Source: Ustulina deusta
Lineage: Eukaryota > Ascomycota > Sordariomycetes > Xylariales > Xylariaceae
NCBI GenBank assembly: GCA_023159155.1
Contig: JAJNNX010000003.1
Location: forward strand, 1 to 64,000
Length of the DNA: 64,000 nucleotides
Reading direction: 5' to 3'
Shown here one piece after another: positions 46,397 to 58,046 of this stretch. Numbering within the stretch: the first letter of the stretch is position 1; each line of letters starts with the position of its first letter. The notes under the pieces were generated by a model that worked only from the letters and a program-made list of their open reading frames with translations, had not been told where the DNA came from and made no database searches. The translations under genes and the position numbers were made by a program.

Positions 46397-48745
46397 CTAA
46401 TCGATCTCTACGTCAATATCTAAGTCTAGAGACGCAATGATATCATCATCAACAAGAGGTCGATGGATCTGAGGAATTCCCTTCTTGTCCTTTCCGGCCT
46501 GGTGGTGCTGAAGCTGTAGCTTCTGTAGATGAGGGAGCAGCGGTGCCTTTCCGGTGAAACTGGTCTTGGGTGTTCCATCACCAGGCGTCGAGGTATTGCT
46601 GCTGTTGGCTGGGGTAGTGTTCGTTTTGAGCCGCTGAGAGGTATCCTCATCAAGCTCTTCACCTTTAACTCCCCGAACCTCACTCTTCCGTACCTTTGCT
46701 CGCTCCATGATCTGTGCTCTCCGGACAGTTTCAGCATTGTCCCGACGCCTTTGCATGTTAAGCTGTGCCAGCCGATCTTGCTGCGACGGGGTCGAGGGAG
46801 GGGCCGACTTCTTGTTTGGTAACAAGCTCGTCCTAAAAGCAAGTTTTGGCACCTCCAATTTGTCTACCTGTCCCTGCAACTCGGCAATTCGAGCCTCATC
46901 ACCCCGTTCTTTGGCCTGTTCCAACTTATTGAGCAAGCGGTTGCGCTCAGAAGAGTCATACTTCTTTCTCAAATTCTGCGTGCGTGCGAGTCTATCGCTG
47001 ACCTCCTTTTCGGTCCATGTTCGATTTCGTAGGGCATTGATATCGTCAATCTTAGCGTCGACTTGGGCCTTTTTGGGGAAGGGAACCCCGTCGTCCTGAC
47101 AAACCCTCTGCAAACCCTGACACTCGGACTAGGTGTTGTTAGATAGAGGTAAAAGAGAAGGTGACAAGCATGTTTACCTCATTGAAGGGGGAGTCTGAGC
47201 AAGAGATGAAAGGATACTCTCTCACAGTCTTGCCAAAAGCAATTCTGACATATTGATCTGTGACAAAGCTTTGCTGGTTCATCCTTTGCATGGCATAAGG
47301 CCTACCCTGGGTGAATCCTACAATGCAGCGTGAGCCAAGCTAGCGAGTCATGTATCGAAGTGACAAAACACATACCTTTGATTACACCCATCTGATACTC
47401 CGTCTCACCTGTGTCGCGGTTCGGGCCAACTGCAACTCGGCAGTAGCAACCAGTAATAGCATTATCGAAGCCTGGGTAGAAACAAACCTCTGCAAAGCGA
47501 CTGCGGCTAAGGCGAACTCGTTCAAAGTCACGCAGATCGGCGAGAGGAGCATCTCTCTTCTCAGGCGTTGCGGACCTGGACAGCTTGCGACCGTAGTTGC
47601 TAGCCCATTCGACATCGCTGCGAGCATCATCGTCATCCTGAGTGCTGTCCCGCATCGACGGTTTACCCTTGTTACGCTCGCGATCCTCCTCCCGGCGACG
47701 CTGGCGGTCCGACTTTTCGGCTCGAGCGCGACGAAGGGATGCAATACCAGCGCTAGTCTCTCCCACCTTGGAGCCCCCAATCTTGGTACGTTGACGCGAC
47801 GTCTTTCGTTGGCCATCCTCGAGCTCGGCGGTGCCGGCCTTGCGCTTCCTGGCAGACTGACTGCTCTCTTGTTTGTTAACCTGCAGAAGCCTGCGAAGAA
47901 GTGTGTTTTGCCGCTCGCGGTCAATCTCCTCTTGGCGCTTTGCGATGAGTTGTTCCCGCTCGAGTTCCGGCATGGCCTGGATCTCCTCCTTCTCGGCCTC
48001 GCTAGCGTAGATGCCCTCGACGGGGTACTTGAGTTCTCCTTCATCCTCCATCTTGCTGTCCGCAGTATGGCTGGTTGGGAATGAATCGGATTCCGAATCA
48101 GACTCGTCCATGGGGGCCGACTCGTCGGATGCAGGCGAGGCAGCAATTGACGATCTAGAAGAACAGCCGAGTTCCATGTTAGTTGCTATGCCTTTAGAGA
48201 ATTTTAGTAGCAAGCGAGGAGAGGCGGATGGATGGAGAGTAGAAAATAATAACAATGTTATGCTGTTTGGCATCGCGACGGCAACAGCAACGGCAACGGC
48301 CACGGCCAGGTTGCGGGGTAGCAAGTGCAGAGAGGCACAGCTGTGTTGGCTCACACCGAGTTCGGGTCAAACAAAGGGGAAGCAGGACCCTCTGGGGGAT
48401 GAGGTGGGAAGTTAGGTATGGAGGTAGGCGATCGGGTTGGTGGTGCTGGCGAAAGAGAAGGCCCGGCGACAACATTGGCTGACGATGGCCAGGCATTCAT
48501 TCTTCCCACAATCGTGAGTGGTAATATAAAAACATGGACATCACTCACGCCTCGCCTTCTTCCTCCTCGTCGGAATCATCTTGCCTCGGCCGGCGCGACT
48601 TAGCGGCCGGCGTGCCTTTACTCTGCCTCGCTTCAGGATCGGGGGACTCGGACGCTGGCCGGCTCTGGCCCGAGTTTTCTGCTTCTTCATCGGACGCATC
48701 GTCGCCTCCGACGAGGGCAAGAAACTCGTCATCGACGTCGGCCAT
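46397..48745 (-). CDS. RTF1: RNA polymerase-associated protein RTF1 (Paf1 complex, Plus3 domain)
   Basis: Exons 48745-48549, 48154-47376, 47317-47178, 47128-46397, phase kept, 615 residues. The start MADVDDEFLALVGGD and acidic Ser-rich first 120 residues are typical of RTF1. A charged helical region follows (about 120-230), then the Plus3 domain: RVRLSRSRFAEVCFYPGFDNAITGCYCRV through GETEYQMGVIKGFTQGRPYAM and ending near SPFNE. This domain binds phosphorylated Spt5 and couples the complex to elongating RNA polymerase II and H2B ubiquitination. The C-terminal half is a basic coiled-coil segment ending DIDVEID. The first intron is long (394 nt); the others are 58 and 49 nt. The gene is divergent from COQ7, sharing an 800-bp upstream region. 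Confidence 0.93.
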
Positions 48746-49542
48746 GGTGCCAATCTCGTGGGCTTCGGGCTATGAACGCGGCCAAGGCTGCGCAATGTGC
48801 GCGCACGCTGTGACGGAACAGCAGAGAGCAGCAGAGAGCAGCAGAGAGCGGAGGGCTCGACCTATACGACAAAAAGTCTCTCCAGATGGGAAATGTGATC
48901 AAGGTTAAGTGCAAATGGGAGATGCGACGATGACCAAATGAAGTATTGTGATGGTAGACGGTCTTCTTAGCTTGACTCGATCACGGTGATTTGATGTGTA
49001 TTCGCATCTGTAGCAAGCATCTTCAAAATCTTGGCGGACAATACCTCGACCTGACTAATATTCAATGTACCTAGGTACCTAATCGTCTACCTAGCTACGG
49101 TAGGTTGCAATGGGAACGGACCTTACTGGATCAACCTTAGTCCGAAAGCATAGCCAATCATGTGCATTGTGCGGGGAGGGAGTGGCGTGGAGTGGCGGAT
49201 TCCAGTAATCCTGGTAACAGAGGTAGTACGTACCCTACCTAGATAGATAGGTCGGGAATGTTGCTTGCATCATGCGAGCAGCTCTACTTTTAAGTGGTGG
49301 CAGCATCTAGGTTATACATATCTACTGGGCACCTAGGTATCGTCGCTGGATCTCTTACCCTACGTGCCGAAACGCACATGTGAGTATAGGGAATCTATCT
49401 GCACATTATTCTCGTTTCTCTCTTCTGCCCTCTCTTTTCTTTTCCTTTCCTCGCATTGCGTCTCTTTTCTGCCCGGCCCTTCATTGGCCTGCCTGTGCAC
49501 ACGAGCCATCCAAAGTCAATGTCTCGGTGCGAGAAGAGCCTA
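48746..49542. promoter_or_regulatory. Shared divergent upstream region of RTF1 and COQ7
   Basis: About 800 bp separate the two start codons. It contains three direct 10-bp GCAGAGAGCA units (48,821-48,849) close to the RTF1 start, the palindromic GTACCTAGGTACCTA near 49,068, further CCTAGGTA motifs at about 49,330, and C/T-rich sequence (49,410-49,470) just upstream of COQ7. Promoter function is inferred from position only. Confidence 0.55.
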
Positions 49543-50376
49543 ATGCGCATAGTGCGCCCGTATATTCAATTCTCCGTTCATCATGGCTTTTTACCGACCG
49601 CTGTCTTTGCGCCGAGTCGGAGATGCATCTGCACGACAGCCTCTCGAAGCGACGCCACGACAGCAACAAACGAGACGGCCTCATCAAAGCCCTCGGCTCC
49701 CAACCGAAGAAAGCCTCTGACCAAGGAACAACGCGATTTCCTCTCGTCTGCAGTGAGCGCCAACACCACCCGACTATGTTGTGTGTGTCTTCACTACGAT
49801 CAATTTGCATGCTGATACTCTCGTCTTGTTCTCTCTTCACAGCTCCGCGTCAACCACGCCGGCGAACTGGCAGCAACGCTCATTTACACGGCCCAAACGC
49901 CTCCGCTCGTAAACGCACACCCGCACCTCCGACCGCTGATGGCCCACATGTACGAACAAGAGGCCGGCCATTTGAAGACGTTCAACTCGCTAATCACGAG
50001 GCATCGCGTGCGCCCGACCGCCTTATACCCCCTGTGGTCTATGATGGCCGCGGGACTCGGCTGGTCCACGGCCATCATGGGGCGCGAGGCCGCCATGGCA
50101 TGCACCGAGGCTGTCGAGACCGAGATTGGAGAGCACTACAACAATCAGATCCGGATCCTGCTTGAGATGTTCGAACAGTGGGAGGCCGAGGGCTACGAGG
50201 TGGGGGCCGAGTTCCGCGAGCTCATCAGCACCCTGAGAAGGATACGAGACGAAGAACTCGAGCACCTGGATCATGCCGTCGAGCACGATGCTAAAGAAGC
50301 ACGGCCATACTGGCTGCTGACCAGCATAATCCGCGCTGGATGTCGAGGAGCCATATGGACCAGCGAGAGAGTGTAG
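49543..50376 (+). CDS. COQ7: 5-demethoxyubiquinone hydroxylase (Coq7/CLK-1), mitochondrial
   Basis: Exons 49543-49752 and 49843-50376, in phase, 247 residues from MRIVRPYIQFSVHHGF. Two upstream in-frame ATGs (49,456 and 49,519) are possible starts; the chosen one gives a compact Arg-rich mitochondrial presequence ending near CICTTASRS. The di-iron ligands are complete: NHAGELAA (Glu), EQEAGH (ExxH), the TEAVETEIGEHYN segment with a Glu and ExxH, and DEELEHLDH (ExxH). The protein carries out the penultimate step of coenzyme Q synthesis, hydroxylating demethoxyubiquinone on the matrix side of the inner membrane. The C-terminus reads WTSERV, matching the usual family end. The intron is 90 nt. 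Confidence 0.95.
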
Positions 50377-51159
50377 TACTATTGTTATTACCTTAGGGTT
50401 ATTATTGTTATTGTTGTTCTTGATCACCGCAAAGCTCGAGTGGCTGCTAGTACGGGACAATACAGCAGGTAGTACTAGCCGCTGCCAAGCGAAGACGGAA
50501 GAGTGACGGCCTTTCACAGATGCCCCTGCAAGTGCCCGTGTTGCCAAGCAACATGACGTGCGCATACAAGCTCTTGAAGGTTCGTCGAAGATTCGTTAAA
50601 CAGACATGTTTACCATGTCAAAAAAAAAATTTTTAAGTGAGAAAAAACTTTCCATGATCAATATAGATGTCAAGAAACCGAAGAGCGAGATAAATGCAGA
50701 GGAAGACATTTGTTTTGTTGATTACCAAACATCCAGCCCAGATCATGCAGGGGCTTTTTCTTTTTCCTTTTTTTCCCTCCCCCTGTGTTCCCCTCTTTGC
50801 CCGGAAGAGTCACCGGCGGATGGGGAGTGGAGGGGCGGAGGACAACGGTTCTACCGTCTATAGCTATCGAGAGCTAGTTGTATTACGTATCGCCATCGCC
50901 ATCGCCGCCGGTTACTGGCCGCGCGGTTGCGGGTTTCGGGGTATTTGCCCATTGCGGAGAGCTCGACTTAGACTTAGTCAAGGTGAAAGCGAGTAACTAT
51001 TTGGGATAGATAAATGGGGACTTTTCTACATGTAAGCTTCGGTTTCCCGCCAACTGCCTGAACCACTCAGCGTCACCGTCGGATGACCAGAGACACCGGT
51101 CCTGGCACTGGCACTGCCTACCTCAATTCAAAATCGACTTACACGTCCAGAATACCGAA
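50377..51159. other. Intergenic region
   Basis: 3' flank of COQ7, including ATT/GTT triplets around 50,380-50,420, then the upstream region of the acetyltransferase. No gene is recognised. Confidence 0.45.
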
Positions 51160-52032
51160 ATGGCTCTGCCGTTCCTCCCGCCGGCCTCCCTGGACTCTTC
51201 TTTTACCATATCATGTCCGACAGAGGCTGACATCGACGCTCTCGCGGAGGTGACCCAGCATCCGTGAGGTCTCAGACGTTGTGCATGTATTAACGACTTG
51301 TCAGGTGTACTTTGACTCGTTCATGACAGACCCGGGCAACACGTACTGGTGGTCGCCGGACCGCGACGCCATGTCCGACTTCGCACGCGTATCCGGAAGA
51401 AGATGGCCGATCGTAACGTGCGCCACTTCCAGATTGTCAACCAAAAAGAGAGAGAGGTCGTCGCCTTCGCGCGCTGGGACGTTCCCGAGGGCTACGAGGC
51501 CCAGTTCGGCGAGTGGGTGGGCAGCGACGACGCCACCGAGAACGGCGCCGAGGAGGCAGAGCCCGCAACCGCGAAGACCATGGCTGGGCCGAGAGGCTCG
51601 AACCCGGAGCTCTGCCAGAAGTTTTTCGCCCTCTTGTCTGGCTTGTCGAAAAAGTGGAATGCCGAGCGAATGTTAGGTGCGTTGCCGCCACCTTGTCCTG
51701 TTCTTTTCCCTTCTCCCCTCTTCTTCCACATCCTCTATCTATTCACGATTGCTCACAACATGGCCACGGTAGGTCTCTCCCTGCTCTGTACAGCGCCCAA
51801 GTACCATCGCCGCGGCGCTGCTAAGGCGCTGTTGACCCCGATGTTGGCTCTCGCCGACGCCGCGGGCCTGCGGTCCTACCTGGAGGCCACGCCCGGGGGG
51901 CGGCCCGTCTATGAGAAACTGGGGTTCCGGGCGGTCGAAGTGAAGGAGTTTGACCTTGACGTGTTAACCGGTGGCAAGATGAAAGGCTGTTACAAACTCT
52001 CCATAATGATCCGCGAGCCCCAAGCATTGTAG
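51160..52032 (+). CDS. GNAT-family N-acetyltransferase, apparent single-base frameshift
   Basis: Exon 1 is 51160-51249 (MALPFLPPASLDSS), exon 2 51305-51676, exon 3 51773-52032. Exon junctions are in phase. The C-terminal part has the acetyl-CoA loop LLCTAPKYHRRGAAKALL and the family ending LEATPGGRPVYEKLGF, common in fungal GNATs of unknown substrate. Within exon 2, however, the frame for YFDSFMTDPGNTYWWSPDRD stops matching after about 51,381-51,390, where the frame one base over begins RIRKKMADRNVRHFQIV. A base appears to be missing. Either this is a pseudogene in this strain or a sequencing/assembly error; both halves look otherwise undecayed, which favours error or a very recent mutation. 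Confidence 0.8.
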
Positions 52033-53455
52033 GCCGAGACGCCCATCCCGTGGCATGCGACGGCGCACATGGCAGTTCCGCGCAGTTCCAGGCCGATGCA
52101 TTCGCTTGTTCGAGCCCTATTAGTTCCAATGATAACGAGCATATGCGCACGTGTGGCGAAGCAGTATCGTCGTGCATTGCATCGCATCCGCTGACACGCA
52201 ACAACCTTCCGTTTTGTTTTCGTGCCGCTGTCATGATCTAGCTGGGTGCCCAAACGCTGTCCATGCCTGTGTTGTAGCTCCCTCGATTCACTGCCCCGTG
52301 ATCAGTTGATGGCAGAGAAACCCCCAACGGCCCTTCCAGACGCTGTGCCTACTCGCATGCTTCACTGGCTCGATTCTCGTCCGTGTAATCGGATCAACTT
52401 TCCAAGACGCCATTTGCCGCATTGGCCTTGGTCAGCTCCGCCATTCCCAGTCCGGGTGACTCTCCATCCAGCTCTAGAAAACGCCTTCCTCTTCCTCCTC
52501 CTCCTCCGCGATGTCGGCCAGGGAGCTAACCAGCTGATAAAAGGTGGCAGAAACTCGCAGTCACGGGGTTGGTCGGATGCTGTTGCGTCGAAATCTACCC
52601 CAACGCGACGCCCCGGTCTCGAACCGACCGGACCGTAGCGTCGCATTGGACTGGGCTCGCTGTCGTTATGCAGATGAGGTGGTGTGCTGGGATCTTGTGA
52701 GCGAATGCAACGACGCTACCCTTGCTTGACACGCCACCCTGGTTATTGAATTCTAGACCAAGCAAGAACCTGCGAATTATTAGGTCTCGCATGAGACTAC
52801 CAAATCCAAGAAGCATCTGGGCGCTCCAAAGCAATGCCGTAAACACATGCCAGCCAAGCACGCACGAGTGGAGTAGCCTATATTGAAATTCCCCCGGCAA
52901 AAAAAGCAACGAGATGATCTCATTTATTCCCCGGAGCGTCACATCGCGGCCGGCCACACAAGGTCAAGACTACTACGTTAGTTCATGCCGCGACTTACAT
53001 TGTTATTCCTGTTCGATGCCTGACCGTGGAGCAAGACATGTCGTCAGATGCACATTCCATGGATCGGATGCACTCCCTACATTCGTGACACGCAGGCACA
53101 TTCCCAACATCCATGTGCCGACATGAAAGCTTGAACGGAATAAGCTTTTTCGAGCCCGGGTCGGTTCACATTGGACATGAAACGAAACGTGACATTTAGC
53201 CTCGTGGCTATGGTCCGGTGTGGTGGGCAACGTGGTGTTTGGTTGTGTTCTTGGTCCGCACTATAAGAGTTAAAGGCCGAATTTGAGGAAGAATGGAAGA
53301 TGGACAAAGGCTACGGAATGTGGCTTAACTATCTATTGTCCCTCTTGTCAATACCAGCCATAGCTGGCTACGGCCTATGAAATTCAATAGCTAGGCTCCT
53401 CTTGCGCGTCTTTCCTCGGCTATCTGTGAATTTTTCAAACTGCCTCTATCTTACC
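52033..53455. other. 1.4-kb intergenic region, no gene recognised
   Basis: Open frames at 52,246-52,638 (plus) and 52,595-52,957 (minus) show no recognisable domain, although the minus frame has a hydrophobic stretch (LLHSCVLGWHVFTALLW). Near 52,493-52,507 is a CTC triplet run. Confidence 0.35.
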
Positions 53456-54559
53456 ATGTCTTTTACTACGACTCGCATCTGTCGCATATTGGTCTGTGCT
53501 GCGGCGCTGATGCAGGGTAAGTTTCCTCTTCATGAATCCAAGAAAGAGAGAAAAATTCACCAACTCCAATTTTGCAGGTATCGCCCTGGCAGGCCCAATC
53601 AGTAAAAAGGATGAGTCCTTCGCTGCTCGGAGAGACGCAGTCGGGTTTGCAAAGGGCATCTGGCTTCGTATCCTGCCCCTTGGGGCCTCTATCACGTACG
53701 GCCTCACGTCTAGTGATGGCAACGGATACCGTAAATTTCTTCGAGATCAAATCGTCGACTACGGTAATCCCGTGAACATGGTGGGAAGCCGTCGCAACGG
53801 CACCATGGAAGACAATGACGTTGAGGGCTGGCCGGGCTACATCATAGACCAGGTTCATACGAAAGCCAACACGGCAGTGCCTAAGGTAAGTATTCTTGGG
53901 TGACGTCCATTTCCCATTTCGGACAGTTTTGTCCCTGACTCTTGTGCTTACAGTATAAACCGAACCTCGTCCTGATTAATGTCGGCACCAATGATTGCAG
54001 CGGAAACGTCGATATTGCAAATGCAGGGAAACGCTGTGAGTGAAACCTGGCATGAACCCCCCCCCCCCCCCCCGGTTCCAATATGTTGGGCATTGTCCAG
54101 ACCAAGATACGCTCGTAGAGCTAGTTATGTGTTCTATACTTAACAAGCCCAATAAACCATCAGAAGAGTATGTACTCACGTAAAGTTACAGTGTCAAGCC
54201 TACTAGACGACGTGTATACAGGCTCACCTCGCGCCACTATCATCTTGTCGACACTCCTCGTGAGATCAGACGAAGAGAAGCAAGAATGCGTTGAGAACGT
54301 CAATAGTCAATTCAAGGCCGTGGGGGCCACCCAGAGGGCAAATGGCCGTAGGCTCGTGGTTGTGGACATGCAGCCCCCTGCTGGACCCACGACGGCTCAG
54401 CTCGTGGACGGCACACACCCGACCGAAGCGGGATACGCCAAGATGGCGGCAATATGGTTCAACGGAATCAAAGAAGCTGACCAGGCAGGGTTTCTTCTAA
54501 CGAAAGAGGCGATCCCAGGGAACCCTGACGGTGTTCCTGACCGAGGCGTTTACGGCTAA
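53456..54559 (+). CDS. Secreted SGNH/GDSL hydrolase (CE3-like esterase)
   Basis: Exons 53456-53516, 53578-53885, 53954-54035, 54192-54559, phase kept, 272 residues. The first exon and start of the second encode a signal peptide (ICRILVCAAALMQGIALA). SGNH blocks in order: LPLGASITYG holds the nucleophile Ser (usual GDSIT here GASIT); the Gly of GYRKFLRD; VGTND with the oxyanion Asn; DGTHPTEAGYAKMA with the catalytic Asp and His. The order and spacing match carbohydrate esterase family 3 and related fungal lipases, which remove acetyl groups from plant polysaccharides outside the cell. The third intron includes a run of about 17 C at 54,057-54,073. The Asp-to-Ala change in the GDS motif is tolerated in some SGNH proteins but deserves note. 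Confidence 0.88.
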
Positions 54560-56573
54560 TCGTGCAATAGATTAGCATAATATTCCATGTATATAGTTTG
54601 TTTGGGCACGTATTTTCTTTGGCATAGTTTAGCGATGACGTTAGCCTTTCTTGACGAATTGAATGAGATACGATTTTGAAACAAGAGGAGCTCGTATCTA
54701 TTGTTAGTATAATTTGACTGACGACGGGAGTTCGCTGCCGAAAATTCCAGGCAAGATGTACTGGAAATGTGTCTAAACGCCCGAGAAAGGCAGGAGAATA
54801 GCAGGAAAACGCAGTAAATGCCATTGCCAATCATTTTTACATCATAGTGCTACCTAGCAAACACCGTCTCCAGTTAACCGATTTTGGGAACCGAAAGCCG
54901 TCCTAGCAAATAATAAAGACGCATGAACTTATCCCATCTTCCGATCAATACTAGACTGACGCGGACCAAGGCATAGCTTGGGAAAGTAATGGCAACACTC
55001 ATGCTATACGAAAAAGCACCTTAGTGAGGGGCATTATAGAGAATAAGGGGGGCCTAGAGAATATACTTGGATTACGAATAATCTTTCGACGGTTTCTCGG
55101 CACGTAGGTAAATTTTAATGAGGGTTCATTTATACATCTTCATCACGAGGGTCTCTCGTTGGCCTGTAATGAAGGGTGGTTTCGCTGAAAATTTGGTCCC
55201 ATCACTGACATATATAATGTTTCATGGGCTTCCACTAGTAAATGAAAACAGCCGCTTCAATCAAACTTTATTAACTATGGCGTCTCACCATTCAGGCTTT
55301 TGATCGTGGTATGTTAATTTCAAAACGAGAAGAGTTCTTTCTAATTGCACGAAAGGTCCCAAAGCTCTCTCGCCTATCAGCCCTTGTTTGTATATCACTT
55401 TCCGTCTTGTTCCATATGCTATAATGACGCGCTTAGTCCACCACTAGTCCCACGGCGATAATCGGTAACGCTGCGATCAGAGTCGCAGATGGGGACCTGG
55501 GCATCTTTACTCCTAGGGTCAGATGGTTGCCCCAACCTTTTATTGCAAGAGGGTATTGAATTGTTGTTCCCATCCCAGGTCGATGCCAGGAAACGGCCAG
55601 CCTAGGTTGGAGTCATGAATCTCGTTGTCACTCGAGGGTTCTAGACCCTCTTGCACTACCCCTAAACTATATACAGACTGCTTCTTTGTTCGTGACAGTT
55701 GGCGAGGTAGGTGTTGTTTCAAGTATGAGTAAGGGCCGCCTTGACCAGGCAGACTGACTAGAAATGGAGAAACTAATACGTCTGTTTCCGACATTGGGAG
55801 TTGGCTACTTGTCCAAGCCCACTTAATAGCCTCGAGGAGCTAACCTGAATGGTATTAGACAATATATTGACAACAAGAATTTAAGTTCAATAAACTTGTT
55901 GGTGTCGGGTGACGGCCCCACCTGTCGGAATCGTTGTGGTACTGAGTCTGGGCAAGGATTAATCTACTTACCTCGTAGGGGGGACATTTGGTGGTATGCG
56001 TCCGATGCACCGAGACAGGCAACAAATACCGAAACTGTCACTTGGAAGTGGAGAGAACTGTGTTTAGGACCACGATAGTCCCCTGCCCAGGGTTGTCAGG
56101 TAGTCCAGAGACTAAAATAATCTGTGGTTCTAATGCACATGGACTTGAACCTAAACTTTAAAATTACCTATCTCGGAGCCTTGGCCCACAGAATACACCC
56201 TAGTGGTGGTAATCGCCTTCTTCTTGAAAGCGAAGAAAGATAGCTCAACCCCTCCTCGACCGCCCGGGTGACCATAAAACTTGTCCACGAGACCGGTTTG
56301 CCCCATCCAGCGTGTCGGCTGTGATGGCGCTGGAATGCTGAGGGGCGGGGATGGCCCAAGATGGTCCATGTCGGCAGTGGTGGGCGAATGGCAGCCCAAC
56401 AGCCGAGAACAGTAATATCACCTACGGCCTGATCCGACGAATATCCTTGAAACATGTGGGATGTCAGAAACGGGAGGGAAGTTCCCCTGGTCCGAAATGC
56501 GGACATTCTAGACTCTTTTGTTTCTGTCTTTCTCCACTCTATGATTGGAGTTCGGATACTTGACAAGCGCTTC
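54560..56573. other. 2-kb intergenic region
   Basis: No supported gene. GCAAGAGGGT at about 55,543 and its reverse complement at about 55,649 form a 10-bp inverted repeat, and GAGGGTTCTAGACCCTC (about 55,635) is a short perfect hairpin resembling a tRNA T-arm, but no tRNA fold could be completed. Short frames at 55,540-55,794 and 56,168-56,605 are not convincing. Confidence 0.4.
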
Positions 56574-56975
56574 TCAAGCACCTCCTTGGCTGGGTGGAGG
56601 GACACTCAAATTGTCCCAATACCGTCTCCGCGCCGCCATTGCTATCGGATTGTTTCGAAATCGGTCCTGGAAAAAGTTGAAGATGGCGAACTCGTCCCTC
56701 GACATGACATACCTGGACTCGTCCGCTAGGATTCTGTCCCAGATACCTGCGAGTGCCGACTCAAGCAGGTCGCGGATGGCTCCATGACCTGCGGCTTCTG
56801 GGCTGTCTCGCGCAATCTCCAGCGCCTGGATCACGTCGTTGTTGATGCTTTTGTTACCCTTGGGCGCCCCTAAATCGGTTACTTGACGACCGTCCAACTG
56901 GGGCTGGGATATGTTCATGATATTGGGCTTTAATTCAGATAGTCCTGAGGGAAAGGTCAAGGTCGACGTCGACAT
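56574..56975 (-). CDS. Small conserved-looking fungal protein, unknown function
   Basis: Single exon of 133 residues starting MSTSTLTFPSGLSELK. No signal peptide or membrane segment. The central part (ALEIARDSPEAAGHGAIRDL, then SALAGIWDRILADESRYVMS) and the end (FNFFQDRFRNNPIAMAARRR) look helical and well conserved in character. I recall similar short hypothetical proteins in other Sordariomycetes but no named family. The promoter side (56,976-57,240) ends in a GGTACCTATATAAA element. A longer, spliced C-terminus is possible because the next bases are open in another frame. Confidence 0.6.
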   Translation of the reverse strand: MSTSTLTFPSGLSELKPNIMNISQPQLDGRQVTDLGAPKGNKSINNDVIQALEIARDSPEAAGHGAIRDLLESALAGIWDRILADESRYVMSRDEFAIFNFFQDRFRNNPIAMAARRRYWDNLSVPPPSQGGA

Positions 56976-58019
56976 CGAGATAGACAGTGAGATAGCGAGA
57001 GTAAAAAACCAGTTCGTTTCTGGATCCCCTCAGAAAGGAATGGTCTTGGAGTGATGGGAGCTGCCTATGGATGATAGAGTCTGGAAAGCGGTTTCTGTAT
57101 AGGCCGCATGAACTGTCTGATGGGAAGAACCGATGTATTGAACAGCAAACGAGTGTATGATGGTGAGTGGTTGAGGGCTGCAGGAGGAATGGTATGCACG
57201 CGATGCATCGAATAGAGGCTCCGTAGGTACCTATATAAAGTTTTTATAATGCGGCAAAAGAATTAGCCAATGAGGTGAGGTTGTCACTAATGAGTCTAGA
57301 TCATTTTCAGCTGTAGAGATCATCTGGACACCAACATGAAAATCGCCAGACAGCGATTAAGTCCACGGTTATTACTCGATTGCCTATTCAGGTTATTGCA
57401 GTGACCAAGTGGTGACTCGCGGATCATGTCCCAGAACCTGTCGTATATCGCTCCACTGAATCGTCGGGTACCTTTTACACCAGTCAGTCACAGCTTTTGG
57501 TCTGAAGACGATAATTAGTTAAGTTTAGGATACTCCGCCCAATACGAAAGGGCTTTCCTAGCCTGAATGGGAAGTTCAAGCTGTTATTTCATGACTACTT
57601 TAGGTACTCAAACGTGTCCCGCCGCTCTACTGACCACACGACTTACTTGGTGTCTCGGAGAAACGGCATTAATAGTATGACATTCATCAACCTGTTGAGA
57701 ATATCCCTGCCTGGATTAGGCCGTGCAGGATTTAGGGCTGTGACGGGCAATGTCCGGTCGATGCATCAGACGTTCCGAGAAACATCCTTCGGGCGAATTG
57801 GCCATCGTTGCTCCAGCTGGCGAATGTATGTATCCTCCTCTTGGAATACGTCCTCATTGCATGTGTAACAGGTGGAGCCTTTTGTCACGCCGTGTATCAT
57901 ACCCTCCAGTTCCAAATTCCCGGGATCAGATGACGATTTCGAAACTAGCTCTACCACGTGCTGGTATGAGATCTGTGTGGGTGGCAGGATGTTATTGACC
58001 TCAAGAGGCTTGACACTAG
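56976..58019. other. Intergenic, start of a 4-kb stretch without an intact gene
   Basis: The first 260 bases are upstream of the small minus-strand gene. A 63-codon minus-strand frame at 57,766-57,957 (GMIHGVTKGSTCYTCNEDVF) looks protein-like but has no neighbours in frame; it may be a relic. Confidence 0.4.
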
Positions 58020-58046
58020 GACTAGCCCCCTTAAAAGGGGCTAGTC
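58020..58046. repeat. Perfect hairpin, 10-bp stem
   Basis: GACTAGCCCC (58,020-58,029) and GGGGCTAGTC (58,037-58,046) are exact reverse complements around a 7-base loop. No gene adjoins it, so a terminator role is not supported. Confidence 0.9.

Noticed and set aside
54057..54073. Run of C as a possible frameshift hotspot in the SGNH hydrolase
   Set aside because: It lies inside the third intron, so length changes would not alter the protein.
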